Of a stretch of 64,000 bases of DNA, positions 1 through 12,500 are shown in pieces. Where the stretch lies: contig NC_087258.1 in NCBI RefSeq assembly GCF_037042905.1, positions 1-64,000 on the forward strand, in the 5' to 3' direction. Within the stretch, counting starts at the first letter, position 1, and each line of letters starts with the position of its first letter. The position numbers and the translations under genes were made by a program. The notes under the pieces are model-generated. The model searched no databases. It had not been told where the DNA came from and saw only the letters and a program-made list of their open reading frames with translations. The stretch comes from Lytechinus pictus (taxonomy: Eukaryota > Echinodermata > Echinoidea > Temnopleuroida > Toxopneustidae).

Positions 1-3000
1 CCCTAACCCTAACCCTAACCCCTAACCCTAACCTAACCCTAACCCTAACCCTAACCCTAACCCTAACCCTAACCCTAACCCTAACCCTAACCCTAACCCA
101 CCCCCACCCCCAACCCCACCCCCACCCCACCCACCCCCTCACCCCTAACCCTACACCCAACCCCAACCCCCACCCCCACCCTAACCCACCCCCACCACCC
201 TACCCTACCCTAACCCTACCCCTAACCCTACCCCTACCACCCCTAACCCTAACCCTAACCCTAACCCTAACCCTAACCCTAACCCTAACCCTAACCCTAA
301 CCCTAACCCTAACCCTAACCCTAACCCTAACCCTAACCCTAACCCTAACCCTAACCCTAACCCTAACCCTAACCCTAACCCTAACCCTAACCCTAACCCT
401 AACCCTAACCCTAACCCTAACCCTAACCCTAACCCTAACCCTAACCCTAACCCTAACCCTAACCCTAACCCTAACCCTAACCCTAACCCTAACCCTAACC
501 CTAACCCTAACCCTAACCCTAACCCTAACCCTAACCCTAACCCTAACCCTAACCCTAACCCTAACCCTAACCCTAACCCTAACCCTAACCCTAACCCTAA
601 CCCTAACCCTAACCCTAACCCTAACCCTAACCCTAACCCTAACCCTAACCCTAACCCTAACCCTAACCCTAACCCTAACCCTAACCCTAACCCTAACCCT
701 AACCCTAACCCTAACCCTAACCCTAACCCTAACCCTAACCCTAACCCTAACCCTAACCCTAACCCTAACCCTAACCCTAACCCTAACCCTAACCCTAACC
801 CTAACCCTAACCCTAACCCTAACCCTAACCCTAACCCTAACCCTAACCCTAACCCTAACCCTAACCCTAACCCTAACCCTAACCCTAACCCTAACCCTAA
901 CCCTAACCCTAACCCTAACCCTAACCCTAACCCTAACCCTAACCCTAACCCTAACCCTAACCCTAACCCTAACCCTAACCCTAACCCTAACCCTAACCCT
1001 AACCCTAACCCTAACCCTAACCCTAACCCTAACCCTAACCCTAACCCTAACCCTAACCCTAACCCTAACCCTAACCCTAACCCTAACCCTAACCCTAACC
1101 CTAACCCTAACCCTAACCCTAACCCTAACCCTAACCCTAACCCTAACCCTAACCCTAACCCTAACCCTAACCCTAACCCTAACCCTAACCCTAACCCTAA
1201 CCCTAACCCTAACCCTAACCCTAACCCTAACCCTAACCCTAACCCTAACCCTAACCCTAACCCTAACCCTAACCCTAACCCTAACCCTAACCCTAACCCT
1301 AACCCTAACCCTAACCCTAACCCTAACCCTAACCCTAACCCTAACCCTAACCCTAACCCTAACCCTAACCCTAACCCTAACCCTAACCCTAACCCTAACC
1401 CTAACCCTAACCCTAACCCTAACCCTAACCCTAACCCTAACCCTAACCCTAACCCTAACCCTAACCCTAACCCTAACCCTAACCCTAACCCTAACCCTAA
1501 CCCTAACCCTAACCCTAACCCTAACCCTAACCCTAACCCTAACCCTAACCCTAACCCTAACCCTAACCCTAACCCTAACCCTAACCCTAACCCTAACCCT
1601 AACCCTAACCCTAACCCTAACCCTAACCCTAACCCTAACCCTAACCCTAACCCTAACCCTAACCCTAACCCTAACCCTAACCCTAACCCTAACCCTAACC
1701 CTAACCCTAACCCTAACCCTAACCCTAACCCTAACCCTAACCCTAACCCTAACCCTAACCCTAACCCTAACCCTAACCCTAACCCTAACCCTAACCCTAA
1801 CCCTAACCCTAACCCTAACCCTAACCCTAACCCTAACCCTAACCCTAACCCTAACCCTAACCCTAACCCTAACCCTAACCCTAACCCTAACCCTAACCCT
1901 AACCCTAACCCTAACCCTAACCCTAACCCTAACCCTAACCCTAACCCTAACCCTAACCCTAACCCTAACCCTAACCCTAACCCTAACCCTAACCCTAACC
2001 CTAACCCTAACCCTAACCCTAACCCTAACCCTAACCCTAACCCTAACCCTAACCCTAACCCTAACCCTAACCCTAACCCTAACCCTAACCCTAACCCTAA
2101 CCCTAACCCTAACCCTAACCCTAACCCTAACCCTAACCCTAACCCTAACCCTAACCCTAACCCTAACCCTAACCCTAACCCTAACCCTAACCCTAACCCT
2201 AACCCTAACCCTAACCCTAACCCTAACCCTAACCCTAACCCTAACCCTAACCCTAACCCTAACCCTAACCCTAACCCTAACCCTAACCCTAACCCTAACC
2301 CTAACCCTAACCCTAACCCTAACCCTAACCCTAACCCTAACCCTAACCCTAACCCTAACCCTAACCCTAACCCTAACCCTAACCCTAACCCTAACCCTAA
2401 CCCTAACCCTAACCCTAACCCTAACCCTAACCCTAACCCTAACCCTAACCCTAACCCTAACCCTAACCCTAACCCTAACCCTAACCCTAACCCTAACCCT
2501 AACCCTAACCCTAACCCTAACCCTAACCCTAACCCTAACCCTAACCCTAACCCTAACCCTAACCCTAACCCTAACCCTAACCCTAACCCTAACCCTAACC
2601 CTAACCCTAACCCTAACCCTAACCCTAACCCTAACCCTAACCCTAACCCTAACCCTAACCCTAACCCTAACCCTAACCCTAACCCTAACCCTAACCCTAA
2701 CCCTAACCCTAACCCTAACCCTAACCCTAACCCTAACCCTAACCCTAACCCTAACCCTAACCCTAACCCTAACCCTAACCCTAACCCTAACCCTAACCCT
2801 AACCCTAACCCTAACCCTAACCCTAACCCTAACCCTAACCCTAACCCTAACCCTAACCCTAACCCTAACCCTAACCCTAACCCTAACCCTAACCCTAACC
2901 CTAACCCTAACCCTAACCCTAACCCTAACCCTAACCCTAACCCTAACCCTAACCCTAACCCTAACCCTAACCCTAACCCTAACCCTAACCCTAACCCTAA

Positions 3001-6000
3001 CCCTAACCCTAACCCTAACCCTAACCCTAACCCTAACCCTAACCCTAACCCTAACCCTAACCCTAACCCTAACCCTAACCCTAACCCTAACCCTAACCCT
3101 AACCCTAACCCTAACCCTAACCCTAACCCTAACCCTAACCCTAACCCTAACCCTAACCCTAACCCTAACCCTAACCCTAACCCTAACCCTAACCCTAACC
3201 CTAACCCTAACCCTAACCCTAACCCTAACCCTAACCCTAACCCTAACCCTAACCCTAACCCTAACCCTAACCCTAACCCTAACCCTAACCCTAACCCTAA
3301 CCCTAACCCTAACCCTAACCCTAACCCTAACCCTAACCCTAACCCTAACCCTAACCCTAACCCTAACCCTAACCCTAACCCTAACCCTAACCCTAACCCT
3401 AACCCTAACCCTAACCCTAACCCTAACCCTAACCCTAACCCTAACCCTAACCCTAACCCTAACCCTAACCCTAACCCTAACCCTAACCCTAACCCTAACC
3501 CTAACCCTAACCCTAACCCTAACCCTAACCCTAACCCTAACCCTAACCCTAACCCTAACCCTAACCCTAACCCTAACCCTAACCCTAACCCTAACCCTAA
3601 CCCTAACCCTAACCCTAACCCTAACCCTAACCCTAACCCTAACCCTAACCCTAACCCTAACCCTAACCCTAACCCTAACCCTAACCCTAACCCTAACCCT
3701 AACCCTAACCCTAACCCTAACCCTAACCCTAACCCTAACCCTAACCCTAACCCTAACCCTAACCCTAACCCTAACCCTAACCCTAACCCTAACCCTAACC
3801 CTAACCCTAACCCTAACCCTAACCCTAACCCTAACCCTAACCCTAACCCTAACCCTAACCCTAACCCTAACCCTAACCCTAACCCTAACCCTAACCCTAA
3901 CCCTAACCCTAACCCTAACCCTAACCCTAACCCTAACCCTAACCCTAACCCTAACCCTAACCCTAACCCTAACCCTAACCCTAACCCTAACCCTAACCCT
4001 AACCCTAACCCTAACCCTAACCCTAACCCTAACCCTAACCCTAACCCTAACCCTAACCCTAACCCTAACCCTAACCCTAACCCTAACCCTAACCCTAACC
4101 CTAACCCTAACCCTAACCCTAACCCTAACCCTAACCCTAACCCTAACCCTAACCCTAACCCTAACCCTAACCCTAACCCTAACCCTAACCCTAACCCTAA
4201 CCCTAACCCTAACCCTAACCCTAACCCTAACCCTAACCCTAACCCTAACCCTAACCCTAACCCTAACCCTAACCCTAACCCTAACCCTAACCCTAACCCT
4301 AACCCTAACCCTAACCCTAACCCTAACCCTAACCCTAACCCTAACCCTAACCCTAACCCTAACCCTAACCCTAACCCTAACCCTAACCCTAACCCTAACC
4401 CTAACCCTAACCCTAACCCTAACCCTAACCCTAACCCTAACCCTAACCCTAACCCTAACCCTAACCCTAACCCTAACCCTAACCCTAACCCTAACCCTAA
4501 CCCTAACCCTAACCCTAACCCTAACCCTAACCCTAACCCTAACCCTAACCCTAACCCTAACCCTAACCCTAACCCTAACCCTAACCCTAACCCTAACCCT
4601 AACCCTAACCCTAACCCTAACCCTAACCCTAACCCTAACCCTAACCCTAACCCTAACCCTAACCCTAACCCTAACCCTAACCCTAACCCTAACCCTAACC
4701 CTAACCCTAACCCTAACCCTAACCCTAACCCTAACCCTAACCCTAACCCTAACCCTAACCCTAACCCTAACCCTAACCCTAACCCTAACCCTAACCCTAA
4801 CCCTAACCCTAACCCTAACCCTAACCCTAACCCTAACCCTAACCCTAACCCTAACCCTAACCCTAACCCTAACCCTAACCCTAACCCTAACCCTAACCCT
4901 AACCCTAACCCTAACCCTAACCCTAACCCTAACCCTAACCCTAACCCTAACCCTAACCCTAACCCTAACCCTAACCCTAACCCTAACCCTAACCCTAACC
5001 CTAACCCTAACCCTAACCCTAACCCTAACCCTAACCCTAACCCTAACCCTAACCCTAACCCTAACCCTAACCCTAACCCTAACCCTAACCCTAACCCTAA
5101 CCCTAACCCTAACCCTAACCCTAACCCTAACCCTAACCCTAACCCTAACCCTAACCCTAACCCTAACCCTAACCCTAACCCTAACCCTAACCCTAACCCT
5201 AACCCTAACCCTAACCCTAACCCTAACCCTAACCCTAACCCTAACCCTAACCCTAACCCTAACCCTAACCCTAACCCTAACCCTAACCCTAACCCTAACC
5301 CTAACCCTAACCCTAACCCTAACCCTAACCCTAACCCTAACCCTAACCCTAACCCTAACCCTAACCCTAACCCTAACCCTAACCCTAACCCTAACCCTAA
5401 CCCTAACCCTAACCCTAACCCTAACCCTAACCCTAACCCTAACCCTAACCCTAACCCTAACCCTAACCCTAACCCTAACCCTAACCCTAACCCTAACCCT
5501 AACCCTAACCCTAACCCTAACCCTAACCCTAACCCTAACCCTAACCCTAACCCTAACCCTAACCCTAACCCTAACCCTAACCCTAACCCTAACCCTAACC
5601 CTAACCCTAACCCTAACCCTAACCCTAACCCTAACCCTAACCCTAACCCTAACCCTAACCCTAACCCTAACCCTAACCCTAACCCTAACCCTAACCCTAA
5701 CCCTAACCCTAACCCTAACCCTAACCCTAACCCTAACCCTAACCCTAACCCTAACCCTAACCCTAACCCTAACCCTAACCCTAACCCTAACCCTAACCCT
5801 AACCCTAACCCTAACCCTAACCCTAACCCTAACCCTAACCCTAACCCTAACCCTAACCCTAACCCTAACCCTAACCCTAACCCTAACCCTAACCCTAACC
5901 CTAACCCTAACCCTAACCCTAACCCTAACCCTAACCCTAACCCTAACCCTAACCCTAACCCTAACCCTAACCCTAACCCTAACCCTAACCCTAACCCTAA

Positions 6001-6639
6001 CCCTAACCCTAACCCTAACCCTAACCCTAACCCTAACCCTAACCCTAACCCTAACCCTAACCCTAACCCTAACCCTAACCCTAACCCTAACCCTAACCCT
6101 AACCCTAACCCTAACCCTAACCCTAACCCTAACCCTAACCCTAACCCTAACCCTAACCCTAACCCTAACCCTAACCCTAACCCTAACCCTAACCCTAACC
6201 CTAACCCTAACCCTAACCCTAACCCTAACCCTAACCCTAACCCTAACCCTAACCCTAACCCTAACCCTAACCCTAACCCTAACCCTAACCCTAACCCTAA
6301 CCCTAACCCTAACCCTAACCCTAACCCTAACCCTAACCCTAACCCTAACCCTAACCCTAACCCTAACCCTAACCCTAACCCTAACCCTAACCCTAACCCT
6401 AACCCTAACCCTAACCCTAACCCTAACCCTAACCCTAACCCTAACCCTAACCCTAACCCTAACCCTAACCCTAACCCTAACCCTAACCCTAACCCTAACC
6501 CTAACCCTAACCCTAACCCTAACCCTAACCCTAACCCTAACCCTAACCCTAACCCTAACCCTAACCCTAACCCTAACCCTAACCCTAACCCTAACCCTAA
6601 CCCTAACCCTAACCCTAACCCCTAACCCTAACCCTAACC

Positions 6640-6680
<41 letters not shown>

Positions 6681-6770
6681 CCCTAACCCTAACCCTAACC
6701 CCTAACCCCTAACCCTAACCCTAACCCTAACCCTAACCCCTAACCCTAACCCTAAACCCTAACCCCTAAC
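1..6770. repeat. Telomere, (CCCTAA)n on + strand
   Basis: The window starts with hexamer CCCTAA in near-perfect tandem, about 1,060 uninterrupted copies between roughly 241 and 6620. The C-rich strand reading 5' to 3' from the first base is what a left chromosome end should show; the complementary strand is the TTAGGG strand extended by telomerase. From about 6621 to 6770 the repeat loosens, with variants CCCCTAA and CCCTAAA, then stops at unique sequence near 6771. TTAGGG is the vertebrate-type repeat, also found in echinoderms and many other animals, so it does not identify the species. No genes are present. Confidence 0.98.
91..240. repeat. Degenerate C-rich variant tract inside the telomere
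   Basis: Between two stretches of canonical CCCTAA lies about 150 bp of variants such as CCCACC, CCCCAA, CCCTAC and CCTCAC, with hardly any intact hexamers. Variant repeats usually lie at the inner edge of a telomere, whereas this tract is within 100 bp of the outer end of the assembled sequence. It may be real, or low-quality consensus at read ends; the sequence alone cannot separate these. Confidence 0.75.
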
Positions 6771-7177
6771 CCTTCTGCGGCCCCTGCAATACATTGTGCT
6801 CACTCAACCATGAACATACGATATCAAAATTGTGTCTGGAGTGGCTAACTGATGGATCGTAAAACAGCATAACACCAAAAAATTCACCTAAAAAAAATTT
6901 TGGTCTAAGTTTGTATTCGCACAATCTGGAAAGCAACTCTTGTGATTTACAAAAATTGTCATTTTAAATTAAATCTTTAATTACTCATGCATGACTGAAT
7001 CGATCAATTTTATTTTTTACCAGGAGATGCTTAATGAGTGTAGAAAACCACCTACGAAATATCATATCTCAAAATAATACCGTTCAAAAGTTACAGCAAT
7101 TTGATTTAGGGGGGACTTACTTATTTTGTTGTGTATACTTAAAAAAAATTAAGGCAATTTTGCCACAATTTTATTAA
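6771..7177. other. Subtelomeric spacer, no gene seen
   Basis: First unique sequence after the telomere. It is AT-rich with A/T homopolymers. I see no coding potential, no tandem repeat and no CpG-rich block of the kind that serves as a telomeric-RNA promoter in some animals. Confidence 0.6.
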
Positions 7178-7560
7178 GTAATTTCATTTAATTTTTTTTA
7201 CAGTGCACATTACATTACAGAATTACTCAAACTTAAAACCCAATCACACAGTCGAAGCCTGCAAAGTTCCACAGATAAATTATTGTTTCAGATCCCATTT
7301 CACAAAACAAAAGTCACACTTGGTGATCGTGCATTTGCACTTGCTGCCCCCAAACTATGGAATAGCCTGTCAATTGATATAAGAAGCTCTCCATCCTTGG
7401 CTCTCTTCAAATCAAAATTAAAAACATATCTCTTTAGTTAAGAAAATATGCTGTGTAGACATAAGTAAAAAGAGCTCTGAACAAGCGCAGCTAAATATAT
7501 CCATATAAAAGCTGCGCTATACAAATTAATGTTTATTATTAATGTTTATCATTTCCCAGT
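7178..7560 (+). pseudogene. 3' end of a CR1/L2-like LINE (RT C-terminus plus tail)
   Basis: The frame with codons at 7202-7441 reads as the C-terminal tail of a non-LTR retrotransposon reverse transcriptase. It has the hallmark GDRAFALAAPKLWNSL followed by ...FKSKLKTYLFS and a TAA at 7439-7441. Equivalent tails occur in this window in the LINE at 59309-60052 (SWGDRSFAHAGPPLWNQLP) and in the minus-strand LINE at 18735-20678. Downstream are a GCGCAGC/GCTGCGC hairpin and TTATTATT, which resemble the 3' end of the 58780-60199 LINE. Catalytic RT motifs are absent, so this is a strongly 5'-truncated copy. The upstream limit is the nearest in-frame stop at 7175. Confidence 0.8.
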
Positions 7561-8609
7561 CAGTAGCGCCTATATTAGAAATGTAAGCTCTTGCTTTGCG
7601 CTCGCGATTTTGTGAAATAGGCAAAAAAAAATCATGTCCGCCTTTGCCCCCCCCCCCCGTTTGAAAATCCTGGTGCCTCCACTTGGAACAATAATGTCTT
7701 CTTCAATTGGTCAGCAGATAGTCAGTAGGGGGCCTACATATGAAACCATCCCCCCTTCCTCCCATATGCCCACAAGAATGAAGATACATCCCTACATTAC
7801 AATTAGTAACAATTTTATTAGTAGTGCAGTATTATTATTATTATTTTTTTTTTTTTGGGGGGGGGCTATCATCCATATTCTTCTTTTTATTAATTGTTAT
7901 TATTATTAATATTGTTATCATTATTATTATTAATATCATTATTATTATTGTTATTATTATTATCATTATCATCAAGTCCTGTGTATGCAGGGTATAAAGC
8001 CTGCAGACTTTTCACTCAGAGGGCCCTGTTACATGTCCACAAATACAAGAAGCGTAGGACAACAAAAAATAGAACGCCAGATGCAAAAAAAAAAAGAAAA
8101 TAGGCCTATAAAAACATATTGTAAGTTTTCAAAAAGACAAAATAACAATAACGAAGACAACTTATAATTTTCAATAAAAAGAAAAATCACATGGTAGCAC
8201 CTGGAGCTAGGGTTGACAAATTATTAAACTACGTCTTGTAAAAGCAAAAAGAATGAAAAGAGCTTCATATACCTGGAAGATTACACGACTTAAACTGCAT
8301 GCAAATATAGCGTATAATATTATTGCGAATTGTTTAGGTTTAGGTTTGCACAAGAACCTTTTTTATTGAATATGAAACAAAAAATCGAACAACGTGATTG
8401 TGTAAACCAATATAGCGATGGAAAATGATATTCAGAGTGCATGAGACCCGTGGTTTTCTTGACAGTTGACATGGTTGAGGAAAACTTCAGCGGTGCGAAT
8501 ATTTAGCTGTTATATCAATTAAGAGTAGATCGACAAATTTGAGCGGGGAGCGAGGGTGGGTGGAGGGAAAAGGCGAGATGGGATATAGAAGGGGAAAGAT
8601 TGCAAGAGG
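7561..8609. repeat. Spacer with C-run and ATT/ATC microsatellite
   Basis: No gene is visible. The stretch holds a poly-A then poly-C run near 7623-7662 and an irregular ATT/ATC microsatellite at about 7829-7975. The rest is AT-rich sequence without recognisable structure. Short open frames here arise from the low-complexity tract and are not believable genes. Confidence 0.6.
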
Positions 8610-9143
8610 GAGATTGAGAGAAACACTATTCGTGAAAGTAAAAAGAATTATTTTGATGATATCTCGAACAAATTTAAGAATAATGCTCGTAAGCTCTGGA
8701 AGAATATTAACATGGCAACCGGTAACTCAAAATTTAGTAACTATATTCATCATGATCTATCACCCGAATTATTCAATGACTACTTTGCTAATGTTGGTCG
8801 CAAAATTGCAAATTCTTTTCATGAAAAAAAACCTATTTGGAGAAACCCCGACTGTACTCATAGATTTATTTTTGATACGATACCAGACAGTACAGTTTTT
8901 AAATTACTATCTGGCTTAGAGACAAACAGTAACCTTGACATTCTGGGTTTTGATTCGAAATTACTTCGGATAGCTGCGCCACTCATACAAACGTCCTTGA
9001 CATCTGTCTTTAATTATTCGCTCAGAAACGGGATCGTTTTTGATGAATGGAAATACTCAAGAGTTACTCCCATCTATAAAGGTAAAGGACCCAAAGATGC
9101 GTGTTCCAATTACAGACCAATATCTGTCGTGTGTCATATAGCT
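8610..9143 (+). pseudogene. LINE reverse transcriptase, 5' fragment (split by LTR element)
   Basis: The frame with codons in phase with 8712 encodes the linker and start of an AP-type LINE reverse transcriptase. It reads ARKLWKNIN, then LSPELFNDYFANVG, then EWKYSRVTPIYKGKG and NYRPISVV, which is the conserved RT region around motifs 1-2. It stops abruptly at 9143, where the 417-bp LTR begins, and resumes in frame at 14797 once one copy of the 6-bp target duplication is removed. The 5' end is also missing: no endonuclease or ORF1 precedes it. Non-functional. Confidence 0.85.
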
Positions 9144-9560
9144 ATTGTGTTCATACACACACATTTCATTCTTCATCAAGCCATCCTCTCATTCTGTCAT
9201 TCCAAGGAGATAGTGATATCTCCTTGGTCATTCTATCATGTTATTCATCTACACCCTCATGCTTCATTATCTCAACTGCTGTTATACCTCCGTTCACAAG
9301 GTCACCTCCATCCCTGTCTCCATCCTCCAGACTTGTTATGTAAACATTGACCATACCCCATTAACCACATCATGAACAGACCCTTGTTCTCTCCATCTGG
9401 TTCATATATCATCCTGCCCCACAGAGAATATAATGTTATGTACAGTGTATAATATATTGGACTAGTGGAAATAAAGTCAGTCTGGATTGTAACTCCAAAT
9501 GAAAGCAGTCATACTCAGTTATTTATCGAGTACTGTGTGTTAGACTACACATACACAAAA
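9144..9560 (+). repeat. 5' LTR of LTR retrotransposon 1
   Basis: Begins ATTGTGTTC and ends ACACAAAA under the boundary set by the ATAGCT duplications. A slightly narrower TGTG...CACA boundary is possible because edge bases are shared with the flanks. An AATAAA polyadenylation signal lies at 9470-9475. The LTR holds an ATG in frame with gag-pol at 9465, which I did not take as the start. Confidence 0.9.
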
Positions 9561-9561
9561 T

Positions 9562-9575
9562 TGGCGACGAGGATG
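9562..9575 (+). other. Candidate primer-binding site
   Basis: TGGCGACGAGG follows the left LTR directly and starts with TGG, complementary to the CCA end of a tRNA. The gag ATG abuts it at 9573. I cannot name the tRNA. Confidence 0.6.
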
Positions 9576-12500
9576 TCAGCCCACGGCCTATCCCAACCGG
9601 CTCCTTTCGATGCTAGCTCTGCCAGAGCCTCAAACGCTTGGCAGGCATGGAAAACAGCATTCGAGTATTATCTCCTGGCTTCACAAATCACGGACGATAG
9701 TGTAAAAAGGGCTTTGCTTCTTCACTGTGCTGGCCCTAATGTACAACAATTGTTTGCAACTCTAGATGGGACTGGAACTACGTACGCTTCCGCACTGAAG
9801 GCCCTAACTGACCACTTTGAACCTCAGAGAAATGTCGCATATGAAAGACATTTATTTCGACAATGCTCTCAGAATAGCGGAGAGTCAACGGATGACTATT
9901 GTTTACGTCTTAGAACTTTGTCAGCTTCATGTGACTTTGGTGATCAGAGAGATGACAACATTCGTGATCAGTTTATCGATCAGTGCTCTTCCAAATCACT
10001 CCGACGTCGTCTGCTGCGAGAACAGAACCTTAAACTTTCAGATCTACTCTTAATTGCCCGAGCAACAGAGGTAGCAGACAAACAAGCTTCTTCTATCGAG
10101 ATTTCTAATTCGACCTCCCTCCCAGTGAATGATATTCGGGCACGGCAGAGTCAACTGACGGCTGGAGAAACTCAGTATTCCTCTTCTCCACGCAGTTTCC
10201 AGCCTCCGCAGAGGGATATTCCAAGAGGAAGGAGGGATAACTATGGCACCAGTCGACGCCCTTCACAGCATGCTACAATTTGCTCGAATTGCGGACTTGA
10301 CGGACATTATGCCTCTGATACAGTATGCCGTGCCAGAGGACAGAAATGTAGGCGATGTCAGAAAACAGGACATTTTTCTCGAATGTGCCGGAGTTCTGCT
10401 CCACGCAACATTGCCAACAATCAATCGTCACATGCAATACACATTTCCAGTGACAGCGCATTGAATGTTTCAGACAACATGTGTGACGAAACCTTGTTTA
10501 CAGTTGGTAATTCTAACACCTCTACGCGGGTCGACATTGCTGGAATCAGCATCGATATGCTGATCGACACTGGGGCGTCGGTAAATATCATTGATTCCTC
10601 AACGTATGACTGGATGAGAGGCCAAACAACCTCTAATGGCATCCGATTGGCGCCCAATCATATCAGACTTTTTGCATATGGTTCTAACACTCCTTTGCCT
10701 GTGAGGGGAGAATTTCATGCGACAATTTCCTGCTCGAGGGGGACCTCAGCTATGGCTACATTTTTTGTGGTTGAAGGAGGTACTGGATGTCTTCTTGGAA
10801 AAAGGACAGCAATCCAACTCCAGTTAGTAAAATTGGAGGATGCTAACGCCGTTCACATGGATACTCAGCCTGCTGCTGGTGATATAAAATCTGCCTATCC
10901 CGAGGTGTTCACTGGCTTTGGTAAGCTGGAAGGATATAAAGCTCATGTCCATGTAAACCCTGATGTCAAACCTGTAGCACAGCCACCGCGCCGAATACCG
11001 TTCCACCTGAGAAGTAAAGTGGAGGAGAAACTACAGGAACTATTGGAAAAGGATATAATTGAGCCAGTAACAGGTCCAACATCATGGGCTAGTCCACTAG
11101 TAGTTGTGCCAAAACCGAATGGTGAAGTAAGAGTGTGTGTCGACATGAGGAGAGCAAATCAGGCAGTGATAAGGGAGAGACACCCGATTCCAACTCTGGA
11201 TGAGACTTTAGAATCGCTGAACGGTGCTGCCATCTTTTCTAAACTAGATCTTAAATGGGGCTACCACCAGGTGGAGCTTGACGAAGAGTCCCGAGACATC
11301 ACCACGTTTGTTACTCATAAAGGTGTAATGAGGTACAAGAGGTTGATATTTGGTTTATCTTCAGCCAGTGAAATATACCAGTACGCCATACAGACAGCAC
11401 TACAAGGACTAGAAGGAGTCAGAAATATCTCAGACGATATTGTTGTGTTTGGGAAGGATGTCGAAGAACATGACATCCGTCTCAATGCAGTTCTTCAGCG
11501 CCTCCGTGATCGTCATCTCACAGTGAATGCAGACAAGTGCATCTTTCGTGCTCCTAGAATCATGTTCTTTGGATTTGTAATTTCCAAAGATGGAATCTCA
11601 GCTAATGAGGCACGAGTAGCCGCCATCAAAGAAGCAAGGATGCCTACAAATCAGTCAGAAGTTCGCTCATTCCTCGGTCTGGTGAACTATTGTGCTCGTC
11701 TTATCCCTAACTTGGCAACGATCGCAGAGCCTCTCCGTAAGCTTACACGTGGAGATCAACCTTGGACCTGGGGACCTGAGCAGAGACAATCATTTGAACG
11801 ACTAAGGAATGCATTAACGAGTGATGACGTGATGGCACACTTCGTTACCGGAGCACCGACTGAGCTTCGAGTCGATGCTAGCCCATTCGGACTAGGCGCA
11901 GTCCTCACGCAAACCATTGACGGCATCACTCGCCCAGTCGCTTACGCCAGCCGCACACTGAGCGACGTCGAACGACGCTACTCGCAAACAGAGCGTGAAG
12001 CATTAGCAGTAGTGTGGGGATGTGAACGTTTTCATTTGTTCTTGAGTGGAGCGGAATTCACATTGTTAACAGATCACAAGCCACTCGAAGTGATCTATGG
12101 CCCTCATGGCAAACCACATGCACGCATTGAGAGATGGGTATTACGCCTACAGCAGTATAAATTCAAAGTTCGTCATATGCCAGGCAAGACAAATCCAGCC
12201 GACGTGTTATCGCGACTTCCAATTCCCAATCAACCACCCCGTGATCGCAATATCGCAGAGGAATACATAGATGCCATTATCGCGTATGCTGTACCCCGCG
12301 CACTGACACGTGAGCAGATAACCACAGCATCGCAAGCCGACCAGGAGATCCAAATGGTGATTGAATCGCTAAAAGCAGGCAAATGGCATGAAAATCCAAA
12401 ATTGAGCCCCTATCGGAGGATTGCCAATGAGCTATCGGCAAAGAATGGTCTTCTTCTTCGCGGTAAACGTATTGTTATACCGTCTGTTTTGCGCGAGCAA

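Noticed and set aside
9465-9572. Upstream ATG in the LTR as the gag-pol start
   Set aside because: It lies inside the LTR before the primer-binding site; the same LTR codons appear in the right LTR. The ATG at 9573 fits the usual layout.
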